DNA of 64,000 nt from Candidatus Kuenenia hertensis (GTDB lineage Bacteria; Planctomycetota; Brocadiia; Brocadiales; Brocadiaceae), in contig SOET01000012.1 of NCBI GenBank assembly GCA_021646465.1, forward strand, positions 32,909-96,908, written 5' to 3'. Shown here piece by piece: positions 9,013 through 17,148 of this stretch. The notes below the pieces were generated by a model. That model made no database searches. It saw only the letters and a program-made list of their open reading frames with translations, and had not been told where the DNA came from. The position numbers were made by a program, and so were the translations under genes. Numbering within the stretch: the stretch's first letter is position 1; every line of letters begins with the position of its first letter.

Positions 9013-9196
9013 GAAGGACATTGCGAACCCTAAGTCCACAAAGTTTTCCTGTGAGGTTCGCAAATCAATATAATGTTATAAATAGGCATGTTAGAAAAAT
9101 GCTCTTTGGCAATATGATGATTTATTGTTCTGAAAAACAAAGGTTCGCAAAAAATATCATATAAGTAGCATGCACTTATTATGTTATGAGTGCGGA
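9013..9196 (+). promoter_or_regulatory. CRISPR leader
   Basis: A 184-bp AT-rich, gene-free stretch between the cas2 stop and the first perfect repeat. In type I-C loci the leader lies 5' of the GTCGCTCCC strand of the repeat, as here. The degenerate repeat is at the other end of the array, which agrees with this polarity. It should hold the array promoter and Cas1-Cas2 integration signals. I cannot assign the boxes with confidence. Confidence 0.7.
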
Positions 9197-9546
9197 GTCG
9201 CTCCCCATGCGGGAGCGTGGATTGAAACATACCAAGGCTATGATATTGAGTTTTCTTTTTGGTCGCTCCCCATGCGGGAGCGTGGATTGAAACTGATGTT
9301 GACATTCGCAAGAGGGATTCTCTTTGGTCGCTCCCCATGCGGGAGCGTGGATTGAAACTGTTCTGAGGTCAGCACCACGAAGCGGTACTGGGTCGCTCCC
9401 CATGCGGGAGCGTGGATTGAAACGCTTGTCGTATGGCGATTCCATTTTTTCCTCCAAGTCGCTCCCCATGCGGGAGCGTGGATTGAAACAACAAAGCCTT
9501 CCGGTTCTTTGTCTTCATCTTGTCGCTCCCCATGCGGGAGCGTGGA
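9197..9546 (+). CRISPR. Type I-C CRISPR array: 6 repeats, 5 spacers
   Basis: The 32-bp repeat runs from GTCGCTCCCCATGCGG through GAGCGTGGATTGAAAC, the classic type I-C repeat with a CTCCC...GGGAG hairpin. Copies start at 9197, 9262, 9327, 9392, 9458 and 9522. The first five are identical. The sixth matches only its first 25 bases (to 9546) and then diverges, marking the leader-distal end. Spacers are 9229-9261, 9294-9326, 9359-9391, 9424-9457 and 9490-9521 (33, 33, 33, 34 and 32 bp). I see no match between spacers and the rest of this window. The array is short for a locus with intact cas1-cas2-cas4. Confidence 0.98.
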
Positions 9547-9827
9547 CCCTCTGCGTCAATAATGTGTGGTTAAAGGATTTTTCTCGATACTTGGGAGCGA
9601 ATCTGAAAGGGAAAACTGTGCATAGAATAGCAGTTAAGAGCGAAGAAGAAATTGAAAAACAGAAGAAAGCGGAAGCGGTAGGTAGTCACCTTGCGAGAGT
9701 TGGTAGTTTTTTCTAACAATAGTAATATTTTTCTTCCTTGTGAAGTTTTTTTCTGACGAAACAAGTAAACAATATATTCAGAAGCGCGTAATAGTTCAAA
9801 AGATTATCCCACCCCACTACGTGTAGT
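9547..9827. other. Gene-free stretch after the array, with a short open tail
   Basis: From the point where the last repeat breaks off, one frame stays open for about 55 codons to a TAA at 9714-9716. It ends in a Lys/Glu-rich segment (KSEEEIEKQKKAEAVGSHL). It has no start codon of its own, because in that frame it reads back through the CRISPR repeats. It may be the 3' scrap of a gene cut when the array end was rearranged. I do not recognise it. The remaining 110 bp to 9827 show nothing I can name. Confidence 0.35.
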
Positions 9828-10472
9828 TTATAAAATCTCTCTTGTTTCAGGGCTGGCTGCTATTGTTTGATGTCTGAACATCCAGCCAGTTTTTTTTCGG
9901 CGTTTCTTCGGTCGAAACTCCTTTCTCCTGTGTATATGCGTTCGCCACCACCAGTAGTCATCATAGTAATAGTAGCGATAGCGGTAAGGCGTGTAGTATC
10001 TTTTTTCAATTACAGGCCAAAGGTATATTTCTTTCACATTGATCAATGGATAGGTGTACTCTGTTTCGTCCAAAGGTAAAATCCTCTTTCCCTGAACCTC
10101 TCCTGCGATTGTGACTTCTCGTCCTTTTGCATATACATACACATCCAGGTAACGGCTGACAAGCGCCAGAAATCTTCCTTCGGTTTCGTCCACATCTTTC
10201 GGTTGTCCACGGAAACCAGTGGGACGCTGTAATACTTGCAGTAAAGTCCCTTCGTCGGTATTTTTGCCTTCTATAACGATACCGCTCAGAATAATCATTT
10301 GACCATTGTAACTCTCAGGATCATTTATTACATCCCTGAAAGTGATATCCGGACTGACTTGCTCCCTGATTTGCTTCGAAATAACCGGTGCACAGCCAGC
10401 CATCGATAAGAAAATGATAATCAGTATGGAATGAAAAAAACCGAAGTATTTACCTCGTGTTGTCATAAGCAT
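9828..10472 (-). CDS. Slp family outer-membrane lipoprotein
   Basis: A 214-residue lipoprotein. The N-terminal signal ends in the lipobox SMAGC with Cys27 as the lipidation site. The following domain matches the Slp/YeaY family pattern (DPESYNGQMIILSGIVIEG, TEGRFLALVSRYLD, REVTIAGEVQGKR, YPLINVKEIYLWP). Slp proteins are small outer-membrane lipoproteins linked to starvation and acid stress in enterobacteria; the exact role is unknown. The C-terminal 55 residues are unusual: a Tyr/Trp-rich run followed by a strongly basic tail with HRRKEF and KKRRKK. It stands alone on the minus strand. A TATAAT-like -10 lies at about 10505-10510. Confidence 0.8.
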   Translation of the reverse strand: MLMTTRGKYFGFFHSILIIIFLSMAGCAPVISKQIREQVSPDITFRDVINDPESYNGQMIILSGIVIEGKNTDEGTLLQVLQRPTGFRGQPKDVDETEGRFLALVSRYLDVYVYAKGREVTIAGEVQGKRILPLDETEYTYPLINVKEIYLWPVIEKRYYTPYRYRYYYYDDYWWWRTHIHRRKEFRPKKRRKKTGWMFRHQTIAASPETREIL

Positions 10473-10610
10473 AAACCCTATTCAGAGATATTTTGCACCT
10501 TTAAATTATAGCGATTATTTTCTCAGAAAAAATAATAGAAAGAGGCGAGCGGATTATAAAGCCATGATGTCTGCGTAAAAGAACAGCTGTTTTTATATTC
10601 CCACAGTTTT

Positions 10611-11036
10611 TTAGAAACCCTCTAACAGAAAATCCTTCATCGCATTCAGAACAGTGTCATTCTCCCTGTCGTACATTATCAAATGATGGCTTCGCTCAAG
10701 CCAGACCAATTGCTTGTGCTTCGAATCGATTCGTTTCATCACACCCTTAGCGCCGGCAGGTGCTGTAATCGTGTCTCCTTTCGAATGGATCAGAAGCACC
10801 GATGTTGTATTGTCTGCAATTTTGGAGTGATTTCGGAACTATTCAGCATGTAATACACACCCCGTCAGCTACGCTGCCACCCCTCTTTTTAGAGGGGACT
10901 TATCTTGCAGACGTTTCAGAAAAACGTGTAAGTCCCCTCTATCAAGAGGGGATTTAGGGGTGTGTTATAAATTACGATGAATAGTTACGAGATTTCTTTG
11001 ATAATGTCCGCTATTCCGTCCATAGCATTGCAGATG
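10611..11036 (-). pseudogene. Alpha/beta-hydrolase pseudogene, split by a MITE-like element
   Basis: Codons 10611-10836 encode the last part of an alpha/beta hydrolase (carboxylesterase/lipase type). VLLIHSKGDTI carries the acid-residue Asp and LERSHHLIMYD carries the catalytic His; the nucleophile elbow is missing. Upstream, at 10987-11036 beyond the inserted element, a short piece reads MDGIADIIKEIS, which fits the helix before that strand. The element at 10835-10990 separates the two pieces. Removing it with one flanking GATTTC rejoins the reading frame as IIKEITPKLQTI, but a further frameshift remains before LLIHSKGD. The rest of the gene is absent. Not functional. Confidence 0.7.
10835..10990. 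mobile_element. MITE-like palindromic element with 6-bp direct repeats
   Basis: The terminal inverted repeats AACTATTCA (10837-10845) and TGAATAGTT (10978-10986) continue inward imperfectly. The left arm leads to TACACACCCC and the right arm returns as GGGGTGTGTTA. Internal palindromes of the CCCCTCT...AGAGGGG type fill the middle. GATTTC occurs at 10829-10834 and again at 10991-10996 and is a plausible target-site duplication. There is no transposase, so it would be a non-autonomous element. It interrupts the hydrolase pseudogene. Confidence 0.7.
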
Positions 11037-11076
11037 GAACAAAGTTATCCATTTAAATGTTTTACATAACAGTAAG

Positions 11077-11140
11077 CGCATTCACTTTTCCTGGTTCTCC
11101 ATTTCCCCACTTTTTTCCAGGATAGTGAATGCGTTTTTTT
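11077..11140 (+). terminator. Hairpin followed by T-run, terminator-like
   Basis: The 10-bp arms CGCATTCACT (11077-11086) and AGTGAATGCG (11124-11133) pair exactly, with a nested CCTGG/CCAGG pair inside. Seven T follow at 11134-11140. On the plus strand this has terminator form, yet no plus-strand gene lies upstream, so it may be a small-RNA terminator or a repeat. Otherwise the roughly 300 bp between the element and murB (10987-11287) hold only the hydrolase scrap. Confidence 0.4.
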
Positions 11141-11287
11141 ATTTTTGGCATTCACCTTCCTGAATACATGTCTTTATATGTGAAAGTTACTCCCTTCTGC
11201 CTGAATTTGAAAACCAGGCAATTCAGCACTCTCACAATACAATAATTCTTACCATTAATTTCTGTTCATAGAAACATAAAAATCATT

Positions 11288-12190
11288 TTATCCCTCTCCG
11301 ACAACGGTAATTTCGGTATCTAATGCATAACCGAATTTTTGCCTCACCACCTTCTGTATATAGTGAATTAATGCCAAAACATCACTTGCCTTTGCATTTC
11401 CACGGTTAACGATAAAATTTGCGTGTTTTTCTGAAATTTCCGCACCGCCGATGCGCATGCCTTTCAGACCTGCTTGTTCTATCAATCTCCCCGCCCCTAT
11501 CCCCTCTATTTTCTTAAAGACGGAACCGCAACTGGGATATTCTGGCAATCGAGGCTGTTTTTCCTTGCGCCATTCGAGGTTGGAGTCCATTACCAATTTT
11601 ATTTCCGATTTCGGTTTTTGTAAAAGCTGGAAGGTAACGTCCAGCACAATGTCTTTCTGTTTGTGTAAAATGCTCGTATCATATCCAAACTGGAAGTAAT
11701 CAACATCGACTGTTTGAATATTTCCCCTCTCGGTAAGGACTCGGCTCTCGCATACTATTTCGGAAATAAATATCATTCGTTTTCTATCGGGAGACAAAAA
11801 ATGCAGATTTTGCCACATGGCGCCGCCCACTGTGCTCGGAATATCCGTAAAATGCTCGAACCCTGAGAGACCTCGTTCATAACAGAGAATAATAAGGTCG
11901 GCAATAATTGCCCCGCTTTCCGCAACAACCTTGTTTTTTTCAAGGAAAGCAGTTTTATTCGCCATATTTCTGATTACAAGCCCCCGAAATCCCTTATCGG
12001 TAAACAAGATATTCGCACCGCAGCCAAAGAAAAAATAAGGGATGTCTTTACACTTTGCTTCTGATACAGCATGTAGTAATTCGTCAATGGTATGTACTTC
12101 AACAAACCAATCAGCAGGGCCGCCTATTTTATATATAGTAAACGGTGCAAGAGGTTTGTTCTTTTCAAGGTTTGGAATGTTGAGTGTCAT
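11288..12190 (-). CDS. murB: UDP-N-acetylenolpyruvoylglucosamine reductase
   Basis: Reduces UDP-GlcNAc-enolpyruvate to UDP-MurNAc in cytoplasmic peptidoglycan synthesis, using FAD and NADPH. It has 300 residues, normal for the shorter MurB class. Visible family marks are TIYKIGGPADWFVEV, FGCGANILFTDKGFRG, the FAD loop GFEHFTDIPSTVGGA (normally IPGTIGGA), the proton-donor Ser in YPSCGSVFKK, and the C-terminal ISEKHANFIVNRGNAKA. It is the last gene of the minus-strand nqr cluster, 38 bp after nqrF, with no functional link expected. With murA at 26 kb it shows that the organism retains muramic acid synthesis. Confidence 0.93.
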   Translation of the reverse strand: MTLNIPNLEKNKPLAPFTIYKIGGPADWFVEVHTIDELLHAVSEAKCKDIPYFFFGCGANILFTDKGFRGLVIRNMANKTAFLEKNKVVAESGAIIADLIILCYERGLSGFEHFTDIPSTVGGAMWQNLHFLSPDRKRMIFISEIVCESRVLTERGNIQTVDVDYFQFGYDTSILHKQKDIVLDVTFQLLQKPKSEIKLVMDSNLEWRKEKQPRLPEYPSCGSVFKKIEGIGAGRLIEQAGLKGMRIGGAEISEKHANFIVNRGNAKASDVLALIHYIQKVVRQKFGYALDTEITVVGEG

Positions 12191-12228
12191 TTGCCATTAT
12201 TCCCGCAAGGTAGGTCATAAGGCAGGTA

Positions 12229-13866
12229 TTATTTTTTATATGAATCCAGTAAAGCAATAAGGCCTTTGTCTTTTTGCCCGGATGTTTCTATGATATTTCT
12301 TACCTTTCCGATAAAATCGTAACCTTCTTCAATTTTATCCCGTAAAAGTAATTGAATAACAAGCGTAAAGGTGAGTTTTTCGATGATTTTTTCGGCATCC
12401 GGAATGTTTAAGGAAAGCATTTTCTCTTTTAATTCCAGTTTTTGGTAGAGGATATCCACGGAAGGAGTGAGTGTACCGGTAAAATCATCAAACAGCGCAT
12501 TTTCTTTCTGAAGATTCAGCACGTTGGCAGCGGCATCAATTACGGTAACGGTCATGGGAGCCGGCCCGCAAAGATAGAAAACAATATTAGGACCGGGTTT
12601 AAGGTATTTGTTGAGAAGTGGACCGATAAAGCCCTTCTCGCTCTTCCATTGCAACTCCTGTTCATCGATGTAACCCTGTTTTTTTGCAAGTTGTTTATCT
12701 TCACCGGCAAGAGTTGAAAAACACTTTTTATCTATTTCATTCAGTATTGCGGGATCATCATCACGAAACGCGCCGGAAAGCACAGGGATAAATTTAAAAT
12801 TGGGGTTTTTCGCTTGCCACTTTAACCATTTTGGAAGATATATCATGGGAATATCCTGAAAGCGCCTTTCTCCCAGGAAAAATATCGCCTTATCCTGCCG
12901 CCCCTCTATGAACCATTGTTCCAATAACGCCAGTATCGGGGCAAGCCCCGCCCCTCCTGCCACAAATACCGCAGTGTGTGGTTCTTGTTTCAGGGAAAAA
13001 TGACCATACGGACCTGTAAAATGAATCTTTTCACCATGAAAGCAATTCCATAGACTCTGCTCAAGAATGTAGTGATGCACAAAATTCGGCCCAATACATG
13101 GAGCGCCCCCTCTATCCACGGATTTTGAAGGATCCACCGGAGCCAACCTGACAATAAGTTTTAAGAGGTCAGGCTCATACGAAGCGAGAGAATATCCTCT
13201 GTACATGGTGCTTCCGGGAGTATAAGGAATAAACTCTTTCCCCATGTTTTCACACGCCTTCTTTATATGATGCTCGTATTTGTTGTAATGTTCCTCCACA
13301 AAATCTTCCGGCAGCATTAATTGAATGTATTGGCCTGGTTTATAATCAATCGGCTTTGAAGGTTTGAGCCAAATTTCCATTTTATCACTGGTAATCAGTA
13401 TCTTTTTGACTGCCCGCGCAGTGTATTTTCGCACATGGAGGGCATCTTTCGGGAGATACAGGCTAACATCTTTTTCCACGCGCACCTGACATGCCAGGCG
13501 TTCATAACTGCCTCCTACGCCCTCTTCCAGAAACTTCTTTGCGGTTTCTCTTGAACGCATATCAAAATGCGGTGTTTCAACGACAGTATACGAACCTACA
13601 TCGGTATAAAGCTTTACTTTACACTGTCCGCAGGTTGCCATACCTCCGCACGCAGCAGGGATATTGAAACCATTATTTTGTAATAATGATAAAAGCCTTT
13701 CCCCTCCCTCAATATTCAGCTCTTTTTTAAATTCATCATCGCTTAAAACCGTAAGTTTTCGTTTTTCTCCGCGTCCAAAAAACTGAAATACAATCTCGCA
13801 CACTAAACTTAATGTCAGTACAAGAACGGCAAGAATACCTGCGCCTAAAAATAGAGGGGTAAGCAT
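12229..13866 (-). CDS. nqrF: NqrF, NADH-oxidising subunit of Na+-NQR, with C-terminal extension
   Basis: The electron-entry subunit. An N-terminal membrane helix (residues about 5-28) is followed by a plant-type 2Fe-2S ferredoxin domain with Cys73, Cys79, Cys82 and Cys126. Next comes a ferredoxin-reductase domain with the FAD motif RGYSLAS and the NAD-binding stretch VFVAGGAGLAPILALLE. The usual NqrF end (here ENALFDDFTG) is reached near residue 450, but the protein runs on to 545. This helical extension of about 95 residues is absent from standard NqrF (about 407). It is the distal nqr gene, 12 bp after the nqrDE fusion. Confidence 0.93.
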   Translation of the reverse strand: MLTPLFLGAGILAVLVLTLSLVCEIVFQFFGRGEKRKLTVLSDDEFKKELNIEGGERLLSLLQNNGFNIPAACGGMATCGQCKVKLYTDVGSYTVVETPHFDMRSRETAKKFLEEGVGGSYERLACQVRVEKDVSLYLPKDALHVRKYTARAVKKILITSDKMEIWLKPSKPIDYKPGQYIQLMLPEDFVEEHYNKYEHHIKKACENMGKEFIPYTPGSTMYRGYSLASYEPDLLKLIVRLAPVDPSKSVDRGGAPCIGPNFVHHYILEQSLWNCFHGEKIHFTGPYGHFSLKQEPHTAVFVAGGAGLAPILALLEQWFIEGRQDKAIFFLGERRFQDIPMIYLPKWLKWQAKNPNFKFIPVLSGAFRDDDPAILNEIDKKCFSTLAGEDKQLAKKQGYIDEQELQWKSEKGFIGPLLNKYLKPGPNIVFYLCGPAPMTVTVIDAAANVLNLQKENALFDDFTGTLTPSVDILYQKLELKEKMLSLNIPDAEKIIEKLTFTLVIQLLLRDKIEEGYDFIGKVRNIIETSGQKDKGLIALLDSYKK

Positions 13867-13878
13867 GTTTACTCCAAC

Positions 13879-15294
13879 CTAAAAAATACGAATCATTCCA
13901 ATGCCGGTAAATATTGCGGCCATAATGCCAAGTAAAAGGATCGCAATTGTATCTTCATCCCATGCATTCGTGGGCACAAAGAGACGCTGGCGTCTCAATA
14001 ATGCAAGCCAAACAGTAACCATTAACCAATGAAGTCCGTATCCAAAAGAGGTAATGGTCGAAACCATAAAAGACGCGCCTGTGGGAACGGTGAATGTTAC
14101 ACTACCAAGGACAATGCAATTTACGGTAATAAGTTCAAGAAACTGTCCCATCTGTTCGTATACCGCCCTTGCAAATTTTCTCAACATCACACTCAATGTC
14201 TGCACAAACACGGCAATAGTTACGATAAACACGGTCAAATAGAAGATTTTTTCCAGCCGTATCGGAGTTGATGAAAATTTTGTTAAAAAATCGCTCCCTT
14301 TTATCAATACCTTATTATAGACTACCCAGCTTAAGGAAGTAGAAAGTGTCATAACGATTATAACGGCAATACCCATCTTCCATGCTGCATCAATTTGCCG
14401 GGATTTATTTAAAAGCGGACATATCCCTAAAAGCTTGCTGAGTACTATACCATCAAAGAAAAGAGCGTTCAGTAATATTGGTAACAGAATGAGAAACTGA
14501 TTATGCAATGTGGGGTTTGTCTGAATATGTACAATAATACTGATAAACAAACAGACACCCAGTCCGATGGTAATTAATGATCTTTTGGAGACTTCAAACT
14601 TTGAACGCGGGACTGGTACCGGGTTACCTCCATTTACAGTAGCAGCACATTCACACGAGATAGCCTCCGGATAAACAATTCTTGCCTTGAGCAGGAAAGG
14701 CCGCAATAAGAGGCGAAAACCTGCCAGCGCAAAAAAACCACCCACCGGCGTAATCATCAATACTGTACGGGGAAATGTTTCCGGGAGTACAGGAAAACCC
14801 ATAATCGTACCAAAACCTAACGGCTCTCTCAGAAAGGAAATTAAAATAAGCGCAAACGCATATCCCATACACGCCTTTACAATTTTCTTCTGAGCTTCCC
14901 AGAATTGCACCGTTAACCCTTCTGAAATTACGGCAAGCACTATACAATTCGTAGTAATTAGATCAATGTATGCCCTTATACTCGCAGCTATTTCAGGCAC
15001 AAAAGCCTGGGCAAAAAAACCAAATATTGCTACAAAAACGGAAACGATAATCATCAACAGTGAAATCTTATGATGAGTCCCCGCTGTTGATATTAATCTC
15101 TTGAACGGATAAACCAGGGCAAAGCTCCCCATTGTAACAAACAGCACACCAAGCCCCATGGTGAGAGAATTTTCGAGTTTATTTGTAACCGCAAGGGAAG
15201 AACAAAATCCCAAACCAGCACCTGCGGTTAAAATAAGATTGTCTCTTAAGAAAAATTTAGAAGTTTTTCGTATGTGTCGCTTTAGTCCTACCAT
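13879..15294 (-). CDS. nqrDE: Fused NqrD-NqrE membrane subunit
   Basis: A single 471-residue membrane protein covering both NqrD (about residues 15-205) and NqrE (about 265-471), which are normally separate genes. The NqrD half has GLGFCSSLAVTNKLENS and ITTNCIVLAVISEG. The NqrE half has LSKLLGICPLLNKS and LELITVNCIVLGSVTF. The four cysteines fall where NqrD/NqrE hold the intramembrane 2Fe-2S cluster, so that site should be intact. The halves are joined by a cysteine- and proline-containing linker (CECAATVNGGNPVPVPRS) and an extra hydrophobic helix. It overlaps nqrC by 7 bp and precedes nqrF by 12 bp. No separate nqrD or nqrE is present. Confidence 0.9.
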   Translation of the reverse strand: MVGLKRHIRKTSKFFLRDNLILTAGAGLGFCSSLAVTNKLENSLTMGLGVLFVTMGSFALVYPFKRLISTAGTHHKISLLMIIVSVFVAIFGFFAQAFVPEIAASIRAYIDLITTNCIVLAVISEGLTVQFWEAQKKIVKACMGYAFALILISFLREPLGFGTIMGFPVLPETFPRTVLMITPVGGFFALAGFRLLLRPFLLKARIVYPEAISCECAATVNGGNPVPVPRSKFEVSKRSLITIGLGVCLFISIIVHIQTNPTLHNQFLILLPILLNALFFDGIVLSKLLGICPLLNKSRQIDAAWKMGIAVIIVMTLSTSLSWVVYNKVLIKGSDFLTKFSSTPIRLEKIFYLTVFIVTIAVFVQTLSVMLRKFARAVYEQMGQFLELITVNCIVLGSVTFTVPTGASFMVSTITSFGYGLHWLMVTVWLALLRRQRLFVPTNAWDEDTIAILLLGIMAAIFTGIGMIRIF

Positions 15295-15971
15295 TTAAGT
15301 TCTCCAGGTTCTCCCCAAAATTCTCGTACCGCGTCATTGATAAACTCCTCAACACCTCTGCTTGTATTGGTAGCGCCGGTAATTGCGTCGAATTCATTCT
15401 CTCCTGTAGCTTTCCTCTCCTTGACCATTTTAATTCGCGGTTTTAATTTCATTCCAACAAATTGTTTTTTGAACTGATCTTCCGCCATTCTCCCTCCGAG
15501 ACCGGGAGTTTCACTGTGCTCCAATACTTCTATCCCTTTGAGTGTTTCCCCGTCAGGTTCCAGACAAATAAATAGTGACATATTACTTGATTTATTATAC
15601 CCGTATCCCAGCCTGGACCTGATAAACCCTATACCCTGTAATTCTTCGCTTTTAATAAATTTATATACTTTTCTTTCTTCTTTAGATTTTGCTCCGCCGC
15701 CCTCTGTTTCCTCAACGGTTATCGATGAATCAAATACTTCTCTGATATTGTCTTTATCATACCCTTTGAAAGTAAAACCCATGATGTCTTTTTTCGATGT
15801 ACGATACGGAATGCCAAAGATATCCAGGACGGCACGTTTTTCTTTTATTTCATTATACTCAGCAATTTTCGGCGCTGTGTAAAAATATACCATGAGTAAT
15901 CCGGTACAAGGGATAAAGGCGATGAAAAGAATCGAAAAAATACGGAGTATAAAGATTTTAAACTCTTCCAT
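15288..15971 (-). CDS. nqrC: NqrC, covalent-FMN subunit
   Basis: A Na+-NQR subunit carrying covalently bound FMN on the outer face of the membrane. It has 227 residues: one N-terminal membrane helix (about 8-31) and an FMN-binding domain ending in FDAITGATNTSRGVEEF. The TGATNT segment holds the Thr to which ApbE attaches FMN in this family. Another family block is LEHSETPGLGGRM. The ApbE flavin transferase is not in this window. The gene overlaps nqrDE by 7 bp and lies 65 bp after nqrB. Confidence 0.92.
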   Translation of the reverse strand: MEEFKIFILRIFSILFIAFIPCTGLLMVYFYTAPKIAEYNEIKEKRAVLDIFGIPYRTSKKDIMGFTFKGYDKDNIREVFDSSITVEETEGGGAKSKEERKVYKFIKSEELQGIGFIRSRLGYGYNKSSNMSLFICLEPDGETLKGIEVLEHSETPGLGGRMAEDQFKKQFVGMKLKPRIKMVKERKATGENEFDAITGATNTSRGVEEFINDAVREFWGEPGELKW

Positions 15972-16036
15972 AATATTTTTTTGCTAAACCATTGTAATAA
16001 CTTAATTAGTAATCTCTGTAATTATCCATCACTCTT

Positions 16037-17140
16037 TCAGGTACGATATCGTATTTTTACCATTAACGATTGTATGGGAACCGCAAGCAGATTCATAAGC
16101 AATATGGCATACATTGCCCCTTCTGAGAGCGTAGTGTAATTTCTTAACAACACGGTAATAAATCCACACCCTATACCATAAATCCATTTTGCCTTCTGGT
16201 TATAGGTGGCAGTGATTGGATCTGTTATCATAAAAAACGCACCAAGCACCAACCCTCCGCTCAGAAGATGAAAAAGAGGAGGCGCAACCGTATTTTTTGA
16301 CAGCAGTGAAAAGATGCCTGAAAAAACAAAAACACTGCCAAAATATGATACGGGCAATCGCCAGTTAGCAACCCTCATTTTGACGAGCCATATACCGGAG
16401 AGTATAAGCGCTAACCGGCAGGTTTCTCCTAAAGAACCAGTTGCCGTGCCCAGAAGAAGGGAAAGATAAGAGGTAATGGTTCCCTCTGTTTTAAATTCTG
16501 TCCATGGAGTAGCGTGGGTAACAGTATCAAGACCATATCGCAAGGTATGGAGATCGGGCATGCCGGTAAAAGGCGCCTGATATCCGGCAGCCAAAAGCGC
16601 CGGAAAACATATTGTCAGGAATAAACGGCTAAACAATGCAGGATTCACCAGATTGTGTCCTACCCCTCCCATTATATTTCTGAAGAGAATAGCCATTGCC
16701 GCCCCTAAACCTACCAGCCAGAGAGGCGCCTGCGGAGGCAGAATCGCAGGAACAAGCATACACGAAACAAACCCGCCTTCACTAATGTGGTCTTCCCGGG
16801 CAATAATTGCCCATATCACATCAACGACAAACACGCCAACGACAAAAGACACAATCAATCTCGAGATTACACACTGTAATCCATAAAAATACATTGCTGG
16901 AAGTACCCACCCTATTACTAAAGCAATAAGCACAGCACCCATAAACTTTTTTGTGTCAATGTTGTTTCGTATGAAAGGCTGTGTCTGCGCTGTATGTTTT
17001 GAACTGCGCAACAAGCCGTCAAACGCTTCAAAAATCGCCCCAAAAAGAAATTTGACTTTCCCGTGCGAATGGATAAAAGATTCTATCCTGTCAAGGTTTT
17101 TATTAAGGGGCGGTTCGAATTTATTCAGTAATTTTTTCAT
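16037..17140 (-). CDS. nqrB: NqrB, membrane subunit with covalent FMN
   Basis: The main Na+-translocating membrane subunit. It has 367 residues with about nine or ten hydrophobic segments. The flavinylation motif is GSLGETC (NqrB consensus GSIGETS), so FMN attaches to its Thr; this separates it from RnfD. Other NqrB marks are EGGFVSCMLVPAILPP, GHNLVNPALFSRLF and GAFFMITDPITA. It is 8 bp downstream of nqrA. At 367 residues it is shorter than the 412-residue Vibrio protein, mainly at the N terminus. Confidence 0.93.
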   Translation of the reverse strand: MKKLLNKFEPPLNKNLDRIESFIHSHGKVKFLFGAIFEAFDGLLRSSKHTAQTQPFIRNNIDTKKFMGAVLIALVIGWVLPAMYFYGLQCVISRLIVSFVVGVFVVDVIWAIIAREDHISEGGFVSCMLVPAILPPQAPLWLVGLGAAMAILFRNIMGGVGHNLVNPALFSRLFLTICFPALLAAGYQAPFTGMPDLHTLRYGLDTVTHATPWTEFKTEGTITSYLSLLLGTATGSLGETCRLALILSGIWLVKMRVANWRLPVSYFGSVFVFSGIFSLLSKNTVAPPLFHLLSGGLVLGAFFMITDPITATYNQKAKWIYGIGCGFITVLLRNYTTLSEGAMYAILLMNLLAVPIQSLMVKIRYRT

Positions 17141-17148
17141 GATTTTTA

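Noticed and set aside
9030..9716. Open frames on both strands through the CRISPR repeats
   Set aside because: They are translations of the repeats (IHAPAWGA- and LPMRERGLK-type periodic peptides), a known annotation artefact of type I-C arrays.
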